A DNA stretch of 64,000 nucleotides from Roseivirga ehrenbergii (GCF_001593005.1 NZ_LQZQ01000023.1:186001-250000), one strand, 5' to 3'; shown: positions 57,441-64,000, counted from the stretch's first letter. Notes: generated by a model not told the origin, from the letters alone. A program made the numbers and translations.

Positions 57441-58490
57441 ATGATTAAAGGAAGAGGTGCTCAAAAGCAGGTGAAGAACAGGTTCTTGATGCACGAATAT
57501 GTGCAAGAACACCTAGAAGCAATCGATGAATTTGATGGCCAAAACCCGAACACCAAATACATTCCCATCTTCCCAAAAACCATTGTCAACAAAGTGGAAA
57601 GTCCTGATGTGGGTATGACCTATTCCCTCAACCCTTATCAAGGTTGCGAGCATGGCTGCATTTATTGCTATGCGCGAAACAGCCACGAATACTGGGGCTA
57701 CAACGCGGGGCTCGATTTTGAAAAAGTGATCATGTACAAAGAGTCCGCGCCTCAGTTGTTGGAAAAACATTTGCAAAACCCCAATTGGCAGCCTTCCACC
57801 ATCGTGCTTTCTGGCAATACCGATTGCTATCAACCTTTGGAACAGAAGCTTGAAATTACCCGAAAACTGCTGGCTGTTTTTCTGAAATACAAACACCCTG
57901 TGGGCATCATTACCAAAAACGTCACCATCACCCGCGACCTCGATATTATTGGCCCTTTGGCCGACCTCAACCTGATTAGCGTATATTTCAGCCTCACCAC
58001 TTTGGATGAATCGGTAAGAAGAAAACTGGAACCCAGAACAGCTTCGGCTGTTAGAAAATTGAAGGCCATGGAAACACTGACCAAGCGTGGCGTGCCCGTA
58101 AGCATTATGATTGGCCCTATTATTCCCAGCCTAAACGACCATGAAATTCCTGACATTATGAAAGCCGCCTCTGAGGCTGGGGCACGAGGCGCGGGTTATA
58201 CCATGGTTCGATTAAATGGAGCCATTGGCCAAGTGTTTGAACATTGGGTGCAGGAGGCTTTTCCAGACAGGGCGAGCAAAATTCTGAACCAAATAAAGGA
58301 AGCGCACGGAGGCAAACTAAACGACAGCCGTTACAACACGAGAATGCGAGGAGAAGGTTTGATGGTGCAATCCATCAACCGACTGTTTGAGCTTTCCAAA
58401 GCCAAATACTTTCAAAATACGGAGTCCAGGCCTAAGCTTCGCACCGACTTATTTGTGAAAACCAACAAAGGGCAAATGGGGTTGTTTTAG
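57441..58490 (+). CDS. Radical SAM protein, PA0069 / spore-photoproduct-lyase-like family
   Basis: A 349-residue radical SAM enzyme of unknown reaction. The cluster motif is NPYQGCEHGCIYCYARN (Cys69, Cys73, Cys76). Other family features are STIVLSGNTDCYQPLEQKLEITR, ISVYFSLTTLDESVRRKLEP and the C-terminal FVKTNKGQMGLF. These match the PA0069/Rv2578c-type proteins related to spore photoproduct lyase, which are widespread but not functionally assigned. The ATG at 57441 directly follows a perfect 17-bp inverted repeat, so expression is probably tightly controlled. The gene ends 16 bases before a convergent gene, with a nine-G tract between the stops. Confidence 0.9.
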   Translation: MIKGRGAQKQVKNRFLMHEYVQEHLEAIDEFDGQNPNTKYIPIFPKTIVNKVESPDVGMTYSLNPYQGCEHGCIYCYARNSHEYWGYNAGLDFEKVIMYKESAPQLLEKHLQNPNWQPSTIVLSGNTDCYQPLEQKLEITRKLLAVFLKYKHPVGIITKNVTITRDLDIIGPLADLNLISVYFSLTTLDESVRRKLEPRTASAVRKLKAMETLTKRGVPVSIMIGPIIPSLNDHEIPDIMKAASEAGARGAGYTMVRLNGAIGQVFEHWVQEAFPDRASKILNQIKEAHGGKLNDSRYNTRMRGEGLMVQSINRLFELSKAKYFQNTESRPKLRTDLFVKTNKGQMGLF

Positions 58491-58506
58491 AGGGGGGGGG
58501 TGATTG

Positions 58507-59112
58507 CTATTTAGTCAATTCGTTTTTTGTTATCCAAAGCTCATTGCCTGTTTTGTGTTTTGCATTGTCGTACAATACGATGTCTCCCAAGTACTTTATT
58601 TTATTAGTTTTTGACTTATAAATGACGGCAAACTTGTAATAGCTCTTTTTGTTTCTGGAGACCCCAACATTTCTAAAAAAAACAGTGTCTCCTTTTAGCT
58701 CATAATTACCTTTAATCTCTGTCACACCAAAACACACAGATCTTTCTGTAAAAGTATTATTCTCTTTCAACTTAAGAGTCGTCATACAGTTTGCCGCCCC
58801 TTCTCTCTCAGCCACTAACAAGTCCTCACCTTGCAATTTGTCAAAGTCTATTAGTCCGTTGGGTTTTAAAAGAATTAATGTCAAAACGATAGTTAACGCC
58901 CCAATAACACCTAACCTTTGTTTGTCTTTAAACTTTTCTCTGATAGCGAAAAACAGTTGTCTAAAAACAAGAACTGCCAGTATCAAATAAACCACAACAA
59001 GTAAAAGGAAGAGCGGAAAAGCTAGAAAGCCAAGTTTACCATCCCAAAGGGAAATTGTATTCACTATTAAAAAGAGTAATAGTGTCGATATGACGAGTCG
59101 TTTTTGCTTCAC
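58507..59112 (-). CDS. Hypothetical membrane protein
   Basis: A 201-residue protein I do not recognise. Three hydrophobic segments lie in the first 95 residues (LVISTLLLFLIVNTISLW; FLAFPLFLLLVVVYLILAVL; LGVIGALTIVLTLILL). They are followed by about 100 residues of polar beta-rich sequence with two cysteines (ANCMTTLKLKENNTFTERSV; SVCFGVTEIKGNYELKGDTV) that look like a small lipocalin-type barrel of the kind in Bacteroidota envelope proteins. The start is GTG at 59112; an ATG four bases further upstream is out of frame. It appears to be a single gene. Its base composition looks more AT-rich than the housekeeping genes, in line with an accessory region. Confidence 0.7.
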   Translation of the reverse strand: MKQKRLVISTLLLFLIVNTISLWDGKLGFLAFPLFLLLVVVYLILAVLVFRQLFFAIREKFKDKQRLGVIGALTIVLTLILLKPNGLIDFDKLQGEDLLVAEREGAANCMTTLKLKENNTFTERSVCFGVTEIKGNYELKGDTVFFRNVGVSRNKKSYYKFAVIYKSKTNKIKYLGDIVLYDNAKHKTGNELWITKNELTK

Positions 59113-59216
59113 TACATCGTTTTCTTTTAACTGATAGGAACATTAAGTGTCAGTCTCATTTACGACTGACGCCCATAAATATATCGAATTTTATAACTGT
59201 AAACCCTAAACAAAAA

Positions 59217-59240
59217 AACCGCACTCAAAAGAGTGCGGTT
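59217..59240 (-). terminator. Terminator copy 1, downstream of the kinase/small-protein pair
   Basis: AACCGCACTC (59217-59226), a four-base loop, then GAGTGCGGTT (59231-59240). On the minus strand the stem is followed by TTTTTTG. It is one of three related terminators in 3.6 kb. Confidence 0.85.
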
Positions 59241-59248
59241 CGTTGTTT
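59231..59248 (-). repeat. Direct repeat of terminator sequence, left copy
   Basis: The 18 bases at 59231-59248 (plus strand GAGTGCGGTTCGTTGTTT) recur exactly at 60147-60164 in the same orientation. They flank the kinase/small-protein module. Confidence 0.75.
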
Positions 59249-59264
59249 CAGTATGTTCAGTCAA

Positions 59265-59320
59265 TTATTTCTTGTTGGTAATTGTTGCTCTTCTGATTGA
59301 CTTTTCCCAAAGAGGTATTG
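59265..59320 (-). pseudogene. Possible 3' remnant of an S9-peptidase-like gene
   Basis: Read on the minus strand this stretch gives PLWEKSIRRATITNKK followed by a stop. The intact S9 peptidase at 62879-64000 ends in NATIDSKK and a stop. Around the two stops about 22 of 28 bases agree, and the distance from stop to the following terminator stem is about 25 bases in both. This suggests that a 3' end plus its terminator was duplicated and the rest lost. The segment is short, so chance similarity is not excluded. Confidence 0.35.
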
Positions 59321-59326
59321 TTGATG

Positions 59327-59494
59327 TTATCCTTTATTAGAGTTAGTATTAATTTTTAATTCCACAATTTTCCCATCTTTGGAAATAATTAGTGGCGTAT
59401 TCTTCTGGCGTTTAAATTCAAGAAGTTTCTTATACGAATCTTCAAGCCCTTTACGAACTTTATTTTCAAGCTCCGTCAATTTATTTCCCATCAT
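59327..59494 (-). CDS. 55-residue partner of the zeta-like kinase
   Basis: A small gene with product starting MMGNKLTELENKVRKGLEDS and ending in SKDGKIVELKINTNSNKG. It has an amphipathic, charged N-terminal helix and a short C-terminal beta segment around LIISKDGKIVEL. Its first 14 bases overlap the 3' end of the kinase gene (shared region 59481-59494), a strong sign of coupled translation. Size and sequence style match the small proteins often found beside COG4185-type kinases, for which an antitoxin or accessory role is suspected. That role is inference. A second ATG at 59491 could be the start. Confidence 0.72.
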   Translation of the reverse strand: MMGNKLTELENKVRKGLEDSYKKLLEFKRQKNTPLIISKDGKIVELKINTNSNKG

Positions 59495-60056
59495 ATTTCT
59501 GTTTTAGTTCAGCCCACTTCTCTGAGTTAATAATACTTATTTCATCCTTAGACCCTTTTGCTATAAAGTCAAAGTGTTCGTTAGAGTTGTCAATTAATAT
59601 CCAAGAGTCAACAATAGGGATGTATCTATTAAACAGGTTCTGTAATCCATTTTCATACCTTCTTTCGATAACATCTGTCGGAATATTGTGTCCGCCTTCT
59701 ATTACTCTTGTTTTTACTCTTCTTATAGCTAACTCCTTTGAGTTTAAACACAGAAATAAGAGTATAACTTCATAGCCTAATTCTTTTACTCTTTTGATTA
59801 GGGAATGGTAGCTCTTAGTTGATAAGGTAGTTTCAAAGGCAAATGTTTTTTCCTTTTTAACTAGCTCATCAATTCTATTAAGCATCAATCTGCCAGCTTG
59901 AAGCCCAACACTGTCCGGGTTAAACGGAGAAAGTCCCTTTGCAATTTCATCAGCATTAACAAATTCATAACAGTCAAAAATCTCAGGTAAAATAGTATAC
60001 GATGCAGTTGTTTTTCCTGCTCCATTTGGCCCTGCTATGATATAGAGTTGTTTCAT
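59481..60056 (-). CDS. Zeta-toxin-like P-loop kinase (COG4185 type)
   Basis: A 191-residue P-loop protein. Walker A is GPNGAGKTT (9-17), followed by the zeta-like VNADEIAKGLSP (33-44), the conserved FAFETTLST (72-80), and the subgroup motif EGGHNIPTDVIERRYENGLQNL (120-141). Zeta toxins phosphorylate UDP-N-acetylglucosamine and block wall synthesis; for this short chromosomal subgroup the substrate is unproven. No epsilon-type antitoxin is adjacent; instead a 55-residue gene overlaps its end. The pair lies between two direct copies of a terminator sequence, pointing to an acquired module. Confidence 0.85.
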   Translation of the reverse strand: MKQLYIIAGPNGAGKTTASYTILPEIFDCYEFVNADEIAKGLSPFNPDSVGLQAGRLMLNRIDELVKKEKTFAFETTLSTKSYHSLIKRVKELGYEVILLFLCLNSKELAIRRVKTRVIEGGHNIPTDVIERRYENGLQNLFNRYIPIVDSWILIDNSNEHFDFIAKGSKDEISIINSEKWAELKQKYDGK

Positions 60057-60132
60057 TCAGAAACAAAGATACCGAACTTTAAATGAATTTCAGGAGTCGG
60101 CCTCTGTATTGTCATTAGTGTTGAAAACAAAA

Positions 60133-60156
60133 AACCGCAGCCTTTAGAGTGCGGTT
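60133..60156 (-). terminator. Terminator copy 2, end of the dehalogenase-DoxX-SDR operon
   Basis: AACCGCA (60133-60139) pairs with TGCGGTT (60150-60156). An outer pairing GAAAACAA/TTGTTTTC (60123-60130 with 60159-60166) extends it. On the minus strand TTTTTTG follows the stem. It lies 32 bases after the SDR stop. Confidence 0.8.
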
Positions 60157-60164
60157 CGTTGTTT
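60147..60164 (-). repeat. Direct repeat of terminator sequence, right copy
   Basis: Exact 18-base match to 59231-59248 in the same orientation, 916 bases away. Confidence 0.75.
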
Positions 60165-60188
60165 TCCTAGTACGGTCTAATTTTAATA

Positions 60189-60926
60189 TTACACCAATGC
60201 TCCGTTAGCCCCAATTACTTGACCCGATATCCATTTGGAATCATCGCTGGCCATGAACAATACAACTTTGGCAATATCGATGGGTTCGGCCAGTCTGTTA
60301 AAGGCATTCATCGCACTTAGTTTATCAATGGTCTCTTGTGATTTTCCATTTAAAAACAAGTCGGTTGCAGTGGCTCCAGGAGCTATAGCATTTACGGAAA
60401 TACCTCTCCCAATTTCCTTAGAAAAAACTCTTGTGATTTGTTCTACGGCAGCTTTTGTAGCAGAATATAATGAGTAGGTTGGGAACATTAATTTGGCAGT
60501 ACTTGAAGAGAAATTAATGATAATTCCATTGTCGGCTAGTTTAGCGTCAGCTTCTTGTAGCGTATTAAAAATGCCTCTTACATTCACATCAAACAGACTT
60601 GTGAAATCTTCTTGCGTATTATCTTTTAGCAATTTCGAAAACATAATTCCCGCATTATTGACCAAGACATTCACTTTTCCATACGCTTCAATTGCTTTGT
60701 CGAATAAGTCCGTTACTTGATCTCTTTGGCTAACATCAGCTTTTACCGCGATGGCTTCTCCTCCATTATTCACTATTTGATTGACAGTGTCATCCGCTTC
60801 ATCTGGGCTATTAGAATGATTGACAATTACTTTAGCACCATTTTTTGCCAAGAGGATCGCTACTTCTTTCCCTATCCCTCTTGATGATCCTGTTACTATG
60901 ATTGCTTTACCGTTTAAGTTATTCAT
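60189..60926 (-). CDS. SDR-family NAD(P)-dependent oxidoreductase
   Basis: A 245-residue classical short-chain dehydrogenase/reductase. The cofactor site is VTGSSRGIGKEVA (12-24), the NNAG motif is in VLVNNAGIMFSK, and the catalytic set is the Ser of INFSSSTAKLM plus YSATK (YSLYSATKAAVEQ). The segment VNHSNSPDEA after the second strand lacks an acidic residue, which favours NADP over NAD. The substrate is unknown. It overlaps the DoxX-like gene by 8 bases and is the last gene of the operon controlled by the palindrome at 62109-62132. Confidence 0.92.
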   Translation of the reverse strand: MNNLNGKAIIVTGSSRGIGKEVAILLAKNGAKVIVNHSNSPDEADDTVNQIVNNGGEAIAVKADVSQRDQVTDLFDKAIEAYGKVNVLVNNAGIMFSKLLKDNTQEDFTSLFDVNVRGIFNTLQEADAKLADNGIIINFSSSTAKLMFPTYSLYSATKAAVEQITRVFSKEIGRGISVNAIAPGATATDLFLNGKSQETIDKLSAMNAFNRLAEPIDIAKVVLFMASDDSKWISGQVIGANGALV

Positions 60927-61302
60927 GATTTAAGATGTTTTTTAGTTTGTAGGAAGATGTAAGCATTAAAATGATGGCGATGACCACCAACAGCATGACT
61001 GGCTCGGGCCTTACAAAAAACTCGATACCTAAAGCCGAAACCATGGTGGCCAGTAGAAACAGAAAGGCCGCTAAACCTACCATGCGGTTTTTAGTAAAAG
61101 CATGTGTAAGGATTAATGCAGCAATGATTAATTCTGAAAAGCCCGTAAATAATCTGAAAAAGGTGGCGTCTATGTGCAGCACACTTTCAAATTGCTCGAA
61201 GCCAGTTACACTTTGAGAAAGCCCAAGAATTTTGGGAACCGCAAAGTAGATCAAAACGAGTATTGATATTATGTTAATGCTTTGATTTACGCGCTTTTTC
61301 AT
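60919..61302 (-). CDS. DoxX-like small membrane protein
   Basis: A 127-residue protein with four predicted membrane spans and the layout of DoxX/DoxX-like proteins (SINIISILVLIYFAVPKILG; FFRLFTGFSELIIAALILTH). These are linked to redox and quinone-associated functions in some bacteria, but no mechanism is implied by the sequence. Overlaps on both sides (4 bases with the dehalogenase gene, 8 with the SDR gene) place it firmly in the operon. Confidence 0.8.
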   Translation of the reverse strand: MKKRVNQSINIISILVLIYFAVPKILGLSQSVTGFEQFESVLHIDATFFRLFTGFSELIIAALILTHAFTKNRMVGLAAFLFLLATMVSALGIEFFVRPEPVMLLVVIAIILMLTSSYKLKNILNHE

Positions 61303-62093
61303 TTGAGAGAAATTAGCCGGTCAGCAATGAGCTTTAAATTGGGCTCATTGATTTCTGGAGTCGGAGCAAGCGGATATAATTGAGCCCCGGGACGGCTAAT
61401 AAAAGCACCTCTCCAACCAGTCCATATAGCACCAGCGATGTCCCAGCCATGAGCCGCTACTAATAAGCACTCGCTTGGCGCAACGCCCATTTTTCTGGCG
61501 GCCCAATCATAAGCATCGGTATGTGGCTTAAATTTTCCAATGTCTTCGATACTTAATCGCTCTTCGAAAAATTCTAACAAACCAGCATTTGTAAATTGTG
61601 TTTCAACCCCTTTGTTGGATGAATTTGTAAATGAAACCAGTGTATAGCCAGCGTCCTTTAATCGTGCCAATGATTCCTTCACTTCTGGATGAGCAGGCAA
61701 TGACCTTATTGGAGTCAGTATTGCTTCTTTTGCTTCAGATTCGGTTAAAGAAATATTGTTGTTAGCGGCTACCATTTGTAATGCAGCAGCACCAATAATT
61801 CCAAAATCGTTGTACTGCCGACCCACTGTAGTTACTAGCGAATATTGCAACATGGTGGTAAACCACAAGGGTAACAAATCACTTCTATTGCCCAAGGCCT
61901 TACCCACGCTCTCTTTCATGGCAGTTAAGTCCAATAGGGTTTCATTGACATCAAAGAACAAGACTTTAGGCCTAATGCTTTGACTCATTTTATCCTCTTC
62001 TGCAGATCTCGTCATTCCAAATTGCGGACCCGCCACCATTCCTACGCCTAGCATTCCAGACTTTTTAATAAAATCTCTTCTTTCGTTTTTCAT
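61299..62093 (-). CDS. Haloacid dehalogenase-type II hydrolase with a Tat signal
   Basis: A 264-residue HAD-superfamily hydrolase. Motif I is VLFFDVNETLLDL with nucleophile Asp48, motif II is SFTNSSNKG, and motifs III/IV lie in KFKPHTDAYDWAARKMG and HGWDIAGAIWTGWRG, matching (S)-2-haloacid dehalogenases. The N-terminus MKNERRDFIKKSG followed by MLGVGMVAG is a twin-arginine signal (RRDFIK), so the folded enzyme would be exported. Type II dehalogenases are normally cytoplasmic. The start codon lies 16 bases from a perfect operator-like palindrome. It is the first gene of a three-gene operon. Confidence 0.88.
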   Translation of the reverse strand: MKNERRDFIKKSGMLGVGMVAGPQFGMTRSAEEDKMSQSIRPKVLFFDVNETLLDLTAMKESVGKALGNRSDLLPLWFTTMLQYSLVTTVGRQYNDFGIIGAAALQMVAANNNISLTESEAKEAILTPIRSLPAHPEVKESLARLKDAGYTLVSFTNSSNKGVETQFTNAGLLEFFEERLSIEDIGKFKPHTDAYDWAARKMGVAPSECLLVAAHGWDIAGAIWTGWRGAFISRPGAQLYPLAPTPEINEPNLKLIADRLISLK

Positions 62094-62108
62094 TTTTTAA
62101 TGTTTAGT

Positions 62109-62132
62109 AAAACATACTAGCAAGTATGTTTT
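62109..62132. promoter_or_regulatory. TetR-type operator before the dehalogenase operon
   Basis: AAAACATACT (62109-62118), four bases, then its exact reverse complement AGTATGTTTT (62123-62132). The palindrome ends 16 bases upstream of the dehalogenase ATG. The same arms occur before the TetR gene, so this is probably the binding site of that regulator. Confidence 0.75.
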
Positions 62133-62144
62133 AGGGTAAAAAAA

Positions 62145-62747
62145 TTAAGCCTTTATTTGTTTTAAGTACAATGAAAGCCCTGTGATGAATTCGTCTAACA
62201 CAACATCATTGTCATATAGTTTCCTAATACCTCTGATCCCTTCAAACGCACTGATCAAGTAAACGGCAACAGCTTCGCTAGGAGTCTCCTTTTTTATTGA
62301 GCCTTCGGTTTTTCCTTTTTCAATAAGCTCCACCAAAGCGCTTTTCCACTTTTCTATAATACTTTTGAGCGCAGTCTGATATATACTTTCACTGTTACCT
62401 AACTCATTAATCAAATTATTCATAGGGCAACCATTTTGCTTTTCCTGAAATGGAAATTCCTTTAGCCGGTTGATAAATACGTTTTCCAGAATATTGAAAC
62501 TATTACCCTCTTGCTTTAAAGGAGAAATCATTCCTTCAACCACTCTTTTTTGAACCTTTAGGCTAATCACCTCAAGGCCCAGTTCTTTTTTACTTTTATA
62601 ATGATGATAGAATGCACCTTTACTCAAGGAGGTTTTCTCCATTATTTTATCAATGCTGGTAGTTCTGAAACCATTAGCATAAAACAACTTAAATGCCTCG
62701 TTTACAATAAGCTGTTTAGTAAAGTCAGATTTTAAATCTTGTTGCAT
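62145..62747 (-). CDS. TetR/AcrR-family transcriptional regulator
   Basis: A 200-residue one-component repressor. The N-terminal helix-turn-helix covers about residues 8-55 (IVNEAFKLFYANGFRTTSID; TSLSKGAFYHHYKSKKEL). The C-terminal ligand domain is of the common YcdC/TetR_C type with MNNLINELGNSESIYQTALK. A longer frame begins at 62864 but runs through a terminator and an operator; the ATG at 62747 (MQQDLKSDFTKQLI) fits the family. An operator lies 15 bases upstream of this ATG, which indicates autoregulation. Its stop is 51 bases from the dehalogenase ATG; the second operator lies in that gap. Confidence 0.92.
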   Translation of the reverse strand: MQQDLKSDFTKQLIVNEAFKLFYANGFRTTSIDKIMEKTSLSKGAFYHHYKSKKELGLEVISLKVQKRVVEGMISPLKQEGNSFNILENVFINRLKEFPFQEKQNGCPMNNLINELGNSESIYQTALKSIIEKWKSALVELIEKGKTEGSIKKETPSEAVAVYLISAFEGIRGIRKLYDNDVVLDEFITGLSLYLKQIKA

Positions 62748-62761
62748 GGCGTAAAGATAAT

Positions 62762-62785
62762 AAAAAATACTACTTAGTATGTTTT
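62762..62785. promoter_or_regulatory. TetR-type operator before the regulator gene
   Basis: AAAAAATACT (62762-62771), four bases, then AGTATGTTTT (62776-62785). It differs from the site at 62109-62132 by a single base in one arm, with the same 4-bp spacing, and lies 15 bases upstream of the TetR ATG. Confidence 0.72.
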
Positions 62786-62829
62786 GTTGGTTCAACCAGT
62801 AAGTTGCTTTTATGTCAATTAGACAAAAA

Positions 62830-62853
62830 AACCGCACCCTTTCGAGTGCGGTT
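62830..62853 (-). terminator. Terminator copy 3, downstream of the S9 peptidase
   Basis: AACCGCAC (62830-62837) pairs with GTGCGGTT (62846-62853), loop CCTTTCGA. On the minus strand TTTTTTG follows. It is related to the copies at 59217 and 60133. Confidence 0.85.
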
Positions 62854-62878
62854 CGGATTTTCAATACTAGCTTTTCAA

Positions 62879-64000
62879 TTACTTCTTGCTATCAATGGTT
62901 GCGTTTTCTGGTTTAGTCTTCGCGTTTTTTACGTGCGTTTCCATCCAAGTATCCATTTCCCAAAGCATATGCATAATTGATTCTTTTGCGCGATAGCCGT
63001 GGCTTTCGTGAGGTAACATTACCAGTCTTGAAGTGCCGCCATGCCCTTTAATGGCATTGTAAAAACGAATACTCTGGATTGGGAAAGTACCTGAATTATT
63101 ATCGGCCTCACCATGAATCAAAAGCAATGGCTCATTCACTTTGTCAGCATTCATAAATGGCGACATGGTGTTGTAAAGGTCTGGATCTTCCCAATAAGTA
63201 CGCTCTTCTCTTTGGAAACCAAATGGCGTTAAAGTTCTGTTGTAAGCACCACTTCGGGCAATTCCGGCTGCAAATAAATCGGAATGTGCTAAAAGGTTGG
63301 CTGTCATAAACGCACCATAAGAATGGCCACCTACTGCAAATTTATTGCGATCGCCAATGCCCATTTCAACGGCTTTGTCGATGGCCGCTTCGGCATTCAT
63401 TACCAATTGCTCTACAAAAGTATCGTTTGGTTCTTTATCACCTTCACCAATAATTGGAAACTCCGTGCCATCCATTACCGCATAACCTCGTAGTACCCAA
63501 AACAATGGTGAACCAGAACTTACCCTGGTAAACGAATAAGGAGTACCTCTAATTTGAGAAGCCGTTTCTACCGACTTGTACTCAATTGGGTAAGCCCACA
63601 TAATTACTGGCAATCTACCATCTCTGTCTTTGTCGTAACCCGCAGGCGTATATAAAGTGGCACTTAGGTTTACGCCATCTTTCCTTTTATATTTTACGAT
63701 TTCCTTGTTAATGGCCATTAATGAAGGTTGCGGATGAGGGAAGTCTGTAATCGCCTTCATTGTACCTTTCTTCAAATCACGGATGTAATAGTTAGGCGGC
63801 TCTTTTTCCGACTCGCGAATGGTAATTATCATGTCTCCTTTTTTAGAAAGAAGATCAGTTACTCTTTCGTAATAAGGGGCTTCAGACCTGAAAAGGATTT
63901 CTGCCTTCTTAGTTTTTGTGTTAAACCTGCTCAAGAACGGTCTGTCACCTTCTGGCGAGCCTCCCGTACTACGCATAAACAGATCGTCTTTGTCAAATAA
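62879..64000 (-). CDS. S9-family serine peptidase (prolyl oligopeptidase type), 5' end outside window
   Basis: The frame is open from the right edge for about 374 codons, giving the C-terminal part of an S9 peptidase. It holds the end of a beta-propeller (NYYIRDLKKGTMKAITDFPH) and the alpha/beta-hydrolase domain. The nucleophile elbow is GHSYGAFM (Ser in FAVGGHSYGAF), the catalytic Asp lies in LLIHGEADNNSG, and the His in MLPHESHGYR, so it is likely active. The C-terminus ends in Lys-rich NATIDSKK. The first residues, including any signal peptide, are beyond the window. Its 3' end resembles the remnant at 59265-59320. Confidence 0.9.
   Translation of the reverse strand, partial: LFDKDDLFMRSTGGSPEGDRPFLSRFNTKTKKAEILFRSEAPYYERVTDLLSKKGDMIITIRESEKEPPNYYIRDLKKGTMKAITDFPHPQPSLMAINKEIVKYKRKDGVNLSATLYTPAGYDKDRDGRLPVIMWAYPIEYKSVETASQIRGTPYSFTRVSSGSPLFWVLRGYAVMDGTEFPIIGEGDKEPNDTFVEQLVMNAEAAIDKAVEMGIGDRNKFAVGGHSYGAFMTANLLAHSDLFAAGIARSGAYNRTLTPFGFQREERTYWEDPDLYNTMSPFMNADKVNEPLLLIHGEADNNSGTFPIQSIRFYNAIKGHGGTSRLVMLPHESHGYRAKESIMHMLWEMDTWMETHVKNAKTKPENATIDSKK

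Noticed and set aside
62748-62864. N-terminal extension of the TetR product
   Set aside because: It would translate through a terminator hairpin and the operator; the ATG at 62747 begins at the family N-terminus.

Overview
The window is a stretch of chromosome from a Bacteroidota bacterium, most likely a marine gliding-type member of the Cytophagales (Roseivirga/Fulvivirga-like; the genus is an inference). The evidence is a complete type IX secretion/gliding core (porP-gldK-gldL-gldM-gldN plus sprE/porW), a giant surface protein with a type IX C-terminal sorting domain, an ATP synthase operon lacking atpD and atpC, many short lipoproteins, and AT-rich intergenic DNA without clear Shine-Dalgarno sequences. 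Gene density is very high and genes in operons often overlap by 1-10 bases (TAATG, ATGA and GTGA junctions). No rRNA, tRNA, CRISPR array, prophage or insertion sequence was seen.

Layout: (1) 1-8622, minus strand: a UbiA-type prenyltransferase, purN and purH, followed by the cell-shape cluster mreB-mreC-mreD-mrdA-rodA, with rodA cut by the left edge. (2) 8902-14451, plus: an 1849-residue surface protein with three tandem LamG-like modules and a type IX sorting signal. (3) 14432-15894, minus: a divergent UbiA-like membrane protein coupled to a SAM methyltransferase. (4) 15994-22987, minus: one long run from an M23 peptidase and a bactofilin through two small membrane proteins to atpB-E-F-H-A-G, closed by a terminator. 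(5) 23093-29807, plus: sprE, penicillin-binding protein 1A and uvrC. (6) 29843-39004, minus: a BamA/TamA-like barrel protein, a DUF4271 membrane protein, hemD, then porP-gldKLMN. (7) 39037-40588, plus: hemW and a DUF721 protein. (8) 40649-51558, minus: M16 peptidase, lspA, ileS, an MMPL/RND exporter and dgt. (9) 51759-54900, plus: glpK-glpD for glycerol use. (10) 54905-57265, minus: two tandem paralogous beta-propeller lipoproteins. (11) 57441-64000: an accessory-looking region with a radical SAM protein behind a perfect hairpin, a small membrane protein, a zeta-toxin-like kinase with a 55-residue partner, a TetR-controlled haloacid dehalogenase-DoxX-SDR operon, and a truncated S9 peptidase.

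Working together: regions 1, 4 and 5 build and shape the wall (MreBCD-PBP2-RodA elongasome, bactofilin plus LytM-type hydrolase, PBP1A). Regions 5 and 6 supply the type IX machine that would export the region 2 protein. The most unusual parts are in 57-64 kb. They are a kinase/small-protein pair flanked by direct copies of one terminator, with a possible 3' remnant of an S9-peptidase gene alongside, and a TetR operator that occurs twice (10-bp arms, 4-bp spacer) in front of the regulator and in front of its probable target operon.
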